From assembly GCA_008690995.1 (NCBI GenBank), contig VRMN01000002.1, positions 2,170,001 to 2,234,000 of the forward strand: DNA of 64,000 bases, in the 5' to 3' direction. Below the pieces are notes generated by a model, which saw only the letters and a program-made list of their open reading frames with translations, made no database searches and was not told the DNA's origin. A program made the position numbers and the translations under genes. The DNA comes from Porphyridium purpureum (lineage: Eukaryota > Rhodophyta > Bangiophyceae > Porphyridiales > Porphyridiaceae). Shown piece by piece: positions 21,285-29,009 of the stretch. The first letter of the stretch is position 1, and every line of letters begins with the position of its first letter.

Positions 21285-24200
21285 TCATTCAGAGTCAGAC
21301 TCTTCGATAATTTTCAACAAGTCTGGCTCAGAATCGGACGCTGGCAGGTCGTCGGGTACTTCTTCATCATTTTCCCCTGCCATGTAGTCTTCGCGTCCAT
21401 AGTATGGCTTCAGATGTTGGATCGGAAAAACATCATGACAAGCCACACCCTCAGGCAAAATCACTCGGTAAGCATGCGAGCTTACCTTCTCAATGACAGG
21501 CACCGGACCAAGAAACTTTGGTGCCGCCAAATCACTCTTGTTCGGCCGCAATTGCGGCGCCGTGATCAACACTTGATCACCAACTTGAAACTCCCGGGCA
21601 TCCTTGCTTCGATCGAAGAACTTCTGCATTCTCCCCTGGGCTTCGATCAAATTGTCGCGGACTTCTTCATGGACTTTGCACAGGCGAAACCAGTGCTCCG
21701 CCATGTCCTTTGTCTGTCCGTCGCGCGCAGGCGTCCACCCTTCACTCGGTGGAAACCAAGGATCCCTTCCATACACCACTTTGAACGGCGCGAATCCAGT
21801 GGCACTGCTTGGTGCAGAGTTGTACGCAAACTCATACAACGGCAAGTCTCGCACCCAGCCACTATTCGTCGCCATCAACTTGAGCATTTCCCGAATCACC
21901 CGGTTCACTCGCTCAGTTTGGCCATCAGTCTGCGGGTGGTTGGCGGTAGACATAGCCAACTTCATGCCCACCCGCTTGCTCAACTGCTGCCAAAACGTGG
22001 ACGTAAACAGCGGATCTCGGTCCGATACAATTGACTTGGGGTATCCGAAACGGCTCACGACGTGCTTCACGAACAAGTCAGCACAACGTTTTGCTGTCAA
22101 GTCCTTGCGCGTTGGGATGAACAGCGCCATCTTCGAATAGCGATCCACCACAGTCATGATTGCATCACAGCTGCCTTCGCTCCGAGGCAGCTCCGTCACA
22201 AAGTCCATCGAAATGTCGACCCAAGGTCCTTCTGGGATCGACAAGGGCTTCAGCTTTCCAAACGACCGATTCTCAGACTTTGTCACTTGGCATGCGTGAC
22301 AAGTCTTCACAAAACGGCTCACGTCTCGCTTCATCTTTGGCCAGTAGAAGCGAGTTATCAAAGACGCATACGTCGTGTCCGCTCCACGGTGCCCTGCTGT
22401 CGGGATATCGTGGTGGAGCTGCATGACACGCTCTCTGAACTTCCTCGGCACGCAAACGCGATTCCTCAAGTACAAGAGCCCAGCTTCGGTTCGAAAGCCT
22501 TGGTGGGTCGGTAAATCCCCCATCAAAGCACCAAAGTCTGGGTCACTCGAGTACGAACCCACGAATGCCTGGAAACCCGCACCAAATTCATCACACCGAA
22601 CTTGGTACTCTAGCGCGTGTAACTCTGGCTTCCTCGACAAAGCATCGGCTACCACGTTCGACTTGCCCTTCACGTAGTCGATCGTGATGTCAAACTCGGC
22701 CAAAAAGTCCAACCACCGTGCTTGCCGGTCATTCAGCTCCTTCTGCGTCATCAAATGTTTCAACGCCTCATGATCCGTATGAAGCACAAACTTTGCCCCG
22801 TACAGATAAGGTCGAAACTCTCGCAGACAGTGAATGACGGCCATGAGCTCACCTTCATAGCTGCTGTACCTGGTCTCTCGGTCCAGCAGCTTCCTTGACG
22901 TAAACGCGACCGGTCTGCCTTCCTGTGCCAGCCATCCCCCCACCGCGACTTCGGAGCGGTCTGTGTACACCTCGAATGGCTTTTCAGGGTCTGGCAAGGC
23001 CAACACCGGCGCTTCCGTCAACATCCCGACAATCTTCTTGAAGGCGTTCTTGCCTTCATCTCCCAGTTCGATCAGCTGCTTCTTCGACTTTGCGTTCTGC
23101 AACAGCGAAGTCAGCGGCGCCACGACGGTAGAGTATCCTTTGACAAACCTGCGAAACCAGTTTGTCATTCCCAAAAAGGATCTCAACTCCGTCACCGTCT
23201 TTGGCACTGGCCAATCTTTCAAAGCTTCCACCTTCCGTGGATCCATCTTCACGCAACCGTTGCCGACAATGTTCCCCAGGTATTCGACTTCAGAAACGAA
23301 GAAGCTGCACTTCTTGCGCTTCAACCGATACCCCGCCTTTTGCAAGCGCGACAACACTTCCTTCAGGACCTCGCCGTGCGACTGCCTATCCTTGGTAAAG
23401 ACCAAAATATCGTCCAAGTAGACAATGACGGTCTTGTCCAGCAGATCTGCAAACAGCTCGTTCATGGCCCTCTGAAATGTTGCCGGCGCGTTGCAAAGAC
23501 CAAACGGCATCACGCGGAACTCGAACTGTCCGTACCTGGTCTGGAACGCGGTCTTCGGCACGTCCTCTCTCCGAACACGCAACTGGTGGTATCCCGATGC
23601 CAAATCCAACTTTGAGAAACAGTGAGCTGCGCCCAGTCGATCCAGCAACTCATCCATGTTCGGCAACGGATACCGGTCCTTCACAGTTGCGTCGTTCAAC
23701 GCCCGATAATCAACGCACATCCTCATGCTGCCGTCTTTCTTCTTCACGAACAGCACGGGTGCTCCAAACGGGCTCTGACTTGGCTGGACGAATCCTTTGT
23801 CCAGCAAGTCATCCAAAGTCTCTCGGAGGACTTTCAACTCCGCAGGGCTCAGTCGGTAGACCCTGCCCACTCTCACAGGCTTCTCATCTTTCAGCCTGAT
23901 CACATGCTCCACTGTTCGGCTCTCAGGCAGCCCTCGCGGCTCCTCGAACAGATTTTCGAAATCATTGAGCATCTTTCTCACAGAGTCAGCGTCTTTTCGC
24001 TCCACTGAACAGGGCTCCTCCCTTCCTTTCAGCACGCCGAGGTAGCACTCTTCTACCTCCCAACTCTTCAACAGCCGACGGAGCTCTTTCCGTGGCACCA
24101 GCATCTGCGTCATGCTCCAGGCCTTTTTTTCTCCGTAGGCCAACATGCCAGACTGCCAATCAATCACTGGGTTCTCCCGCTTCAGCCACTCCATGCCCAA

Positions 24201-24776
24201 GATTGCGTCTTGTCCCGCAATCCGGCAAATGGCAAAGTTAGCGGCCCCCGAGTACCCATCACTCAGTGTAAACTTGACATTGGAAACTTCTCCGGCTGTT
24301 TCCAATACGGACCCATCCGCTAGGGTCACATGATCTCTCTTCCACGACGCCTTATGCTTCAGGCCGTCGGATTTCAGCACAAAGTCCACGCTCATGAAGT
24401 TGTCCGTCGCGCCACTGTCAATCAAAAACGTGGCCTCTCCGTCGGACTTGTGCACTTTTCCTCGAACTCGAAGAAGCATGGCAGCTCCCATTCCTCCAAG
24501 TTCCTTGATCACGGGCTGATTTGCGCTCGAGTTTCGCCCACAAGGCGTCGGACAGCCAGACCTTGGCTTACCAAGGCCACCACAGCGGTCTCCATTGCCG
24601 CCCCTAGAGGTCTCGTAACGCCTGCGAGCCTCCTTTCCCTCTGACTGTCCGAGGAACCTTTCTACTCGAGCTCCTCGTTTTTTGACTCCAGCGAGTCTCC
24701 CTCCAGCTGCTGGATAGTCTTCCTTGCCTCGGGACACGTCCTGGCGATGTGCCCCGGCTCTCCACAATTCCAGCAT
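21285..24776 (-). CDS. G2 pol polyprotein (fossil element)
   Basis: An open frame of 1163 codons overlapping the end of gag by 115 bp in the -1 frame, as expected for programmed -1 frameshifting in this family; the true N-terminus is therefore not set by an ATG. Domains: protease with IDSGATDNFMS near 120; reverse transcriptase with YLDDILVFT near 452; RNase H with VYTDRSEVAVGG near 606; integrase with CHACQVTKS near 827 and acidic core residues near 859, 919 and 954 (TDGQTERVNRV). The C-terminus is acidic and I see no chromodomain, unlike G1. Confidence 0.92.
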   Translation of the reverse strand: MLELWRAGAHRQDVSRGKEDYPAAGGRLAGVKKRGARVERFLGQSEGKEARRRYETSRGGNGDRCGGLGKPRSGCPTPCGRNSSANQPVIKELGGMGAAMLLRVRGKVHKSDGEATFLIDSGATDNFMSVDFVLKSDGLKHKASWKRDHVTLADGSVLETAGEVSNVKFTLSDGYSGAANFAICRIAGQDAILGMEWLKRENPVIDWQSGMLAYGEKKAWSMTQMLVPRKELRRLLKSWEVEECYLGVLKGREEPCSVERKDADSVRKMLNDFENLFEEPRGLPESRTVEHVIRLKDEKPVRVGRVYRLSPAELKVLRETLDDLLDKGFVQPSQSPFGAPVLFVKKKDGSMRMCVDYRALNDATVKDRYPLPNMDELLDRLGAAHCFSKLDLASGYHQLRVRREDVPKTAFQTRYGQFEFRVMPFGLCNAPATFQRAMNELFADLLDKTVIVYLDDILVFTKDRQSHGEVLKEVLSRLQKAGYRLKRKKCSFFVSEVEYLGNIVGNGCVKMDPRKVEALKDWPVPKTVTELRSFLGMTNWFRRFVKGYSTVVAPLTSLLQNAKSKKQLIELGDEGKNAFKKIVGMLTEAPVLALPDPEKPFEVYTDRSEVAVGGWLAQEGRPVAFTSRKLLDRETRYSSYEGELMAVIHCLREFRPYLYGAKFVLHTDHEALKHLMTQKELNDRQARWLDFLAEFDITIDYVKGKSNVVADALSRKPELHALEYQVRCDEFGAGFQAFVGSYSSDPDFGALMGDLPTHQGFRTEAGLLYLRNRVCVPRKFRERVMQLHHDIPTAGHRGADTTYASLITRFYWPKMKRDVSRFVKTCHACQVTKSENRSFGKLKPLSIPEGPWVDISMDFVTELPRSEGSCDAIMTVVDRYSKMALFIPTRKDLTAKRCADLFVKHVVSRFGYPKSIVSDRDPLFTSTFWQQLSKRVGMKLAMSTANHPQTDGQTERVNRVIREMLKLMATNSGWVRDLPLYEFAYNSAPSSATGFAPFKVVYGRDPWFPPSEGWTPARDGQTKDMAEHWFRLCKVHEEVRDNLIEAQGRMQKFFDRSKDAREFQVGDQVLITAPQLRPNKSDLAAPKFLGPVPVIEKVSSHAYRVILPEGVACHDVFPIQHLKPYYGREDYMAGENDEEVPDDLPASDSEPDLLKIIEESDSE

Positions 24777-25489
24777 TTGAGCTCGCTTCGAACACGCCTC
24801 TGACCCTGCACGTTCCCGAGCTCCATCGGGACAGGTCCTTCCTGCGCTGCACGACCGAAAAATGGCGTCCTCACACTTGAATCACGCACGCCGCGGGTCG
24901 CATGAATGGCGTCATCCACGACCACCGCCACCTGCGCAGCCTCCGCAAACGTACTCACTCCTCGCTTGTAAACTTCCAGGCGGACCTCGGGCTTCAGACC
25001 CCTCACAAAGCGGTCCATCATTTCTGCGTCCGACAAGTCCGGAATCACAAGTGCCGCGTCCTGAAAAGCCGCCACATACGCATGGGCCGGGCCTTTCTGC
25101 GAAAGACGCGTCAACTTGTCCCTTGCACGCCTGATCGAATCCTGCGGCGTGAACCGAGCACTCACGAGGGCAGCAAAATCATTCCACGTCGTGGGGATCT
25201 CCTGCGGGTAGCGTTCGCAGTTTAGAACCCACCAATGAAGCGCCTCTCCCTCGAAATAGTCTGATGCCAGGTCCACAGCACGCCTCTCCGCAAGCAGACG
25301 TTTCTCCAAATCGTCCGGGTGGATGCTCTCCAACAGCCGGCCCAAGATCTTCTTTCTCGCCTGGAACAACCACGTCTTCACAACCAGAAGGTCCCTCTTC
25401 CCGTCGAACCTCATCAGACGGGCCTCCTTCGGGCCACGTGGTCCCAGCGTCTCCGAATCAATCTCCATGCTTTCTGGAAACAAGCACAC
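24662..25489 (-). CDS. G2 gag protein (fossil element)
   Basis: 275 residues. A retrotransposon gag helical region (WLFQARKKILG...HWWVLNCERYP) is followed by a CCHC knuckle, CWNCGEPGHIARTC, near residue 240. The 3' end overlaps pol. Confidence 0.9.
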   Translation of the reverse strand: MCLFPESMEIDSETLGPRGPKEARLMRFDGKRDLLVVKTWLFQARKKILGRLLESIHPDDLEKRLLAERRAVDLASDYFEGEALHWWVLNCERYPQEIPTTWNDFAALVSARFTPQDSIRRARDKLTRLSQKGPAHAYVAAFQDAALVIPDLSDAEMMDRFVRGLKPEVRLEVYKRGVSTFAEAAQVAVVVDDAIHATRGVRDSSVRTPFFGRAAQEGPVPMELGNVQGQRRVRSELKCWNCGEPGHIARTCPEARKTIQQLEGDSLESKNEELE

Positions 25490-25722
25490 TCAACGACGAC
25501 AACGACACAAACCGCGAGTCTCCGCTGCTCACACTCTCGAACAGCTGCGCGCAACACGAACGGGCTTCGATTGCCCTCACGAACACAAACCGACACACGA
25601 AGCAGTCCTCTCACTCACACACACGTACAGCAATCCGCTCACGCACACACAAGAAAGCACACAGCAATCCTCCTCTGTTGCGCTGGATGGGGAGCGGCCC
25701 GGGCCTTTGCACTGGGGCGGGG

Positions 25723-26424
25723 ATTATAGATGCGATCTTATATGGAAGTGTTCGGCGCCTACCTTCGCAAAGGTGGTCGTGCGACACTAGGATGAATCCT
25801 AGTGAAGGCTGACCGTTACGGCTCTTGCCTACTAATACGTGCTAAGGCAGAGAGCGAGTCCGCCGTCAAGGCCTAGGCCTATCGTACAGCCAAGACTGAG
25901 ACCCGCTTCCGCCCGTCGCACCCTCCGGATCGACTTACTCGAACCCCCTTACCCGCAGACTCTCCCACCCAGGCAACCCCAGAGAAACTCTAAGAGAACC
26001 TTAGAGCAACCCCAGGTAACCAGCGATGATACCAAATGTTACCAATGCTGTGCCTTTTACTCTGCCGAGATAGCTTGGCAACTCGGCTCTCGGATCCGTA
26101 GGGATTGACAATTATAGATGCGATCTTGTATGGAGGTGTTCGGCGCCTACCTTCGCAAAGGTGGTCGTGCGACACTAGGATGAATCCTAGTGAAGGCTGA
26201 CCGTTACGGCTCTTGCCTACTAATACGTGGTAAAGCAGAGAGCGAGTCCGCCGTCAAGGCCTAGGCCTATCGTACAGCCAAGACTGAGACCCGCTTCCAC
26301 CCGTCGCACCCTCCGGATCGACTTACTCGAACCCCCTTACCCGCAGACTCTCCCACCCAGGCAACCCCAGAGAAACTCTAAGAGAACCTTAGAGCAACCC
26401 CAGGTAACCAGCGATGATACCAAA
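25723..26424 (-). repeat. Duplicated G2 leader with a 74-bp LTR-like segment between the copies
   Basis: Positions 25723-26036 and 26111-26424 are near-identical copies (offset 388 bp) of the G2 leader. Both end at the same primer-site sequence. Between them, 26037-26110 begins exactly like the G2 LTR for about 29 bp, then diverges and closes with ATTGACA, so it is a 74-bp TG...CA unit. Each leader copy holds a perfect hairpin CACTAGGAT-GA-ATCCTAGTG and the palindrome AGGCCTAGGCCT. Confidence 0.85.
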
Positions 26425-26715
26425 TGTTACCAATGCTGTGCCTTTTTACTCTGCTTCTTACCTCTTCTTTCTCCGAGCAAGACCTGACCGGCTAGTCCGG
26501 GCAGGCGCGTCGCCTTTTTATACCCTTACTTCCGCCAGGGACAGCAAGGCGCCAAGAGAAATGACAATGCAAATCATTGGCATTTCTGCGCGCGTCTAGA
26601 AGGTTCTGGAACCTCTAGAAGCTTCTAGAAACGGTTAAACGGTCTACCGGTTTAGCGGCTTACCGGTTTCGGACTAACCGAACCGTTCTAGGTGACTGGG
26701 GTCGAACGGATAACA
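26425..26715 (-). repeat. G2 LTR, 5' copy (promoter copy)
   Basis: Same 291 bp as 20875-21165. The TATAAAAA box lies near 26513-26521, and the GAA/TTC arrays at 26599-26630 lie about 80-110 bp upstream of it on the transcribed minus strand. The minus strand just inside the LTR reads TTTGGTATCATCGCTGG, a tRNA 3'-end primer site (TGGTATC, as for initiator-Met-like tRNAs). Confidence 0.93.
26599..26630. promoter_or_regulatory. Two perfect three-unit heat-shock elements in the G2 LTR
   Basis: The sequence contains GAAGGTTCTGGAA, then six bases, then GAAGCTTCTAGAA. Each is a perfect nGAAnnTTCnnGAAn trimer, the binding site for heat-shock factor trimers. The arrays sit in U3 upstream of the LTR TATA box, where a promoter element would be expected. 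The same array is at 21049-21080 in the other LTR. Confidence 0.7.
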
Positions 26716-27025
26716 CTCACGGTCGCTCACGGCCCTGCCGGTCTTGCTCTGCTAGTTTTTTTCTTTGTCGATTTGAAAGCTGCTCACGTCCCGGACGGTT
26801 TCGCAGCCGCTCACGGCCCGGCCGGTCTTGCTTATATCGATTAAGAGCCACGATTCACACCCGATGATACTCGGATGGAAAACGACACCGAAGACGAAGA
26901 CGACAAAAACGCCTGATCAGGGCAAGATTGTCACGACTACGTCCCCACCCAAAACCCCGCGCCCTGGTCCCAGACCAGCTGCACGCCGCTCGCCAAGCCC
27001 CAGGCCTACGGCAAAACTAGTTTTG
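26716..27025 (-). other. G1 leader with iterated GCTCACGGCC motif
   Basis: This is the part of the G1 leader between the G2 insertion and the G1 5' LTR. Variants of GCTCACGGCCNGGCCGGTCTTGC recur near 26724, 26788 and 26811, and on the far side of G2 near 20766 and 20852. The G2 target duplication CTCAC lies inside one of these units. No coding sequence is seen. Confidence 0.7.
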
Positions 27026-27313
27026 TGCCGTGATATGGTCCTGAATGGCCCACTCACTCCCCTCCTCCGCTAGCCCGGCCGCACGGAGAACCTATACCCC
27101 AATCCTGCTGGCCCCATCGGCCCTCTCTTTTACTCTTGCTAGATCGCCGCGACGGCGGTCTTAAATACCCTTCTCTACCCTACGCTAACCGTTAGACTGT
27201 TTAAGAACCTAAGAATAACCGCTGCCCGGTACGGACAAGGATTGTTATGGTACAGTGCGGGGCAGTGCTGTACAGTGCGTGGAGGGGTACGGCGGAGAGA
27301 GCGAGTCATGACA
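27026..27313 (-). repeat. G1 LTR, 5' copy
   Basis: Apparently identical to 14528-14815. It carries the GTACAGTG pair at 27250 and 27270 and the TATA-like element. Inside it, the minus strand reads CAAAACTAGTTTTGCCGT rather than a TGG-type tRNA primer site, so the priming mode is unclear. Confidence 0.92.
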
Positions 27314-28875
27314 TCCGTGCACCCGTGCGCTGCTGCCGCTGGCGGTACCCAAGTCCATTGGCACCGGACCATGCTGGTTATAGTTCATCTGGGGGTGGTA
27401 TGCAGGCTGCATGGCTGACGGGTACGTGCGTGCTGTGATGGGCTGCTGGTCTCGACCACGCTTAAATATGACTTTGTCGGCAACTAAAGCCAAACGCAAA
27501 GCGTCGTCATAGGTGGGAGGGAAGTGAAGCGCTACGTGAGTGGCAATAGAAGTGTCAAGAGATTCTGTAAAATAGTGAAGTTTATCTTTGTCTACCAAAT
27601 TTGGTATACGCAGACAAACTTCACTAAATGCAGCTTCAAAATCTTGGACACTCATTGCACCCTGCTTCATCTTTTGCAGTTCATCCCGCACGTCATTTTC
27701 TGTTTCTTTTGGCTCGAAGCGCCGCTGAAGCGCGAGCAGAAACTCTTCTACCGAGGTGGGTCTCTGATCAGGTTGTAATGCCTGGTACCAGAGTTGCGCC
27801 AATCCGAAGAGGTGAGTCGAAAGCGTCGACACTGCTTCCTCTTCCTCGGTTTCCGTCCAAAGACGGCCCTGCGACCGCCAATCCGAGCGCGCCGGGTTGT
27901 ACACCCGCGAACGCGCTGCTGCCGTCCAGGTCATAATGGCCGCAGTGGATCGCTCGCCGCCATAGTACAGCATGGCCGCAGGGCGCATGCAGCTCGGCAA
28001 AGCGCCACTTCCACCGGATCCATCGCGAAGCGCCCTCAGACGAACGTTCTCGCTCCGCAGCTCGGCGAGCTCACTCTGAACAATCGCCGTCCGGGTATTC
28101 AGTTCGGTCGCCATCTTGGCGCCGAATTCCTCCGAGAGTTGGCGATGCATTTGGGCGTATGCCGCATTCAGCATCGCCGCCATCTCTCGTTTCGTTTCCT
28201 CGCGCGCGGACTCGCGCCGCGCACTTGCTGCCGCGCCAAGGCGGGTTGCCGAGGCGTTTGCACCACCGCGTGCCGGCGACGGTGTTGCTGGGGTACTAGC
28301 ACCCGCAGCCCTATCCATGTCATATTCCATGACCAAACACTGGGCGCGTCGCGCTCACCAGTTGCGCTTCGAGCGCCTCTTTTTTCCTTCTCGATGTTCG
28401 CGGCGCCGATCAGCGTCTTGGCTGTCGCGCTGCCACAGTCGCTTTTCCAAAGCGTGATCGAGGGTAGAGTTGGGGAATGACCGAATGATAGAAACACTAC
28501 CACAATAGGTGGTTAGTCAAGCAAGCAAGAAGAAGAAAGATGAGGGAAACACCGCAGCGCAAAGGCTGGGCTCATAACCCTTTGATGATAGCGTCTTCGT
28601 GAAGCACGCGTATACCAAACGTGTACCAATAGTAAACTACTGGTGGCTAGCTGAAGCAAGAGGTCCACAACAAGACGACTTTACTCCTTAACACAACCTA
28701 GCTCTTGCCTCAAAAGGAGACAGAGCGCCGACTCGTCGGCCGTCTCTCACACTCTAATGATATACTACTGTGGTTAACCATTACGGTCACCAACCAACGG
28801 AGAGTTGTCATCATTAAGTATTTGATGACTCCTCATCACGTCATCAGGCAGGCAGAGAGGGATGACTATATTCCA
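27314..28875 (-). mobile_element. Ty1/copia copy C/D, right (5') piece and right end of the array
   Basis: Holds the gag start (first codon at 28336 on the minus strand), the leader, the primer site and the 5' LTR (28583-28875) of the third copia unit. It matches copy B with a constant offset of 18426 bp, so no indel is apparent. Unique host DNA begins at 28876, which makes 28875 the true right boundary of the array. The left boundary and the matching target duplication lie outside the window. Confidence 0.92.
28583..28875 (-). repeat. Copia LTR, outermost right copy
   Basis: Third instance of the 293-bp LTR. It ends in CCA at 28875 and is followed by host sequence CGATAGTGTACACGC. It sits 134 bp upstream of the ATG of the rightward FAD oxidoreductase gene, in the opposite orientation. 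Confidence 0.9.
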
Positions 28876-28892
28876 CGATAGTGTACACGCAT

Positions 28893-28925
28893 GAGGTTCA
28901 GTTGAGGTTCAGTTGAGGTTCAGTT
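28893..28925. repeat. Three tandem 11-bp repeats (GAGGTTCAGTT)
   Basis: Three perfect head-to-tail units begin 18 bp right of the copia array edge and end about 85 bp upstream of the ATG at 29010. They lie in the promoter or 5' leader of the FAD oxidoreductase. Confidence 0.9.
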
Positions 28926-29009
28926 TGGGTCTTGCGTGTTTGTAGCTCGAGGCGCAAATGGCTCGGGAACGAGAAGGTTGGTGGAAAGAGGAGCAGCAGG
29001 TCAGTGAGG

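Larger units (their letters stand above)
20875..26715 (-). mobile_element. Ty3/gypsy retrotransposon G2 nested in G1
   Basis: Second gypsy element, 5841 bp, with 291-bp LTRs (20875-21165 and 26425-26715) and a perfect 5-bp target duplication CTCAC (20870-20874 and 26716-26720). On the minus strand: 5' LTR, tRNA-type primer site, a leader with an internal 388-bp duplication, gag, pol, a purine tract (AAGAGGGGGGAGA) and the 3' LTR. Gag and pol look whole and the LTRs look identical by eye, so this is the youngest layer of the nest. Confidence 0.94.
14528..27313 (-). mobile_element. Ty3/gypsy chromodomain retrotransposon G1, interrupted by G2
   Basis: A chromovirus-type element inserted into copia copy C/D. 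It is bounded by 288-bp LTRs (14528-14815 and 27026-27313) that look identical by eye, with 4-bp flanking repeats TCCG. On the minus strand the order is 5' LTR, leader, gag, pol, an unusually long 3' untranslated stretch (14816-15730), a purine tract and the 3' LTR. Its leader is split by element G2 at 20875-26715; without G2 it is about 6.9 kb. Apart from that single interruption it looks whole and very young. Confidence 0.93.

Noticed and set aside
28932-29009. Upstream extension of the FAD oxidoreductase
   Set aside because: It would need a TTG start; the first ATG is at 29010 and directly begins a plausible plastid leader.
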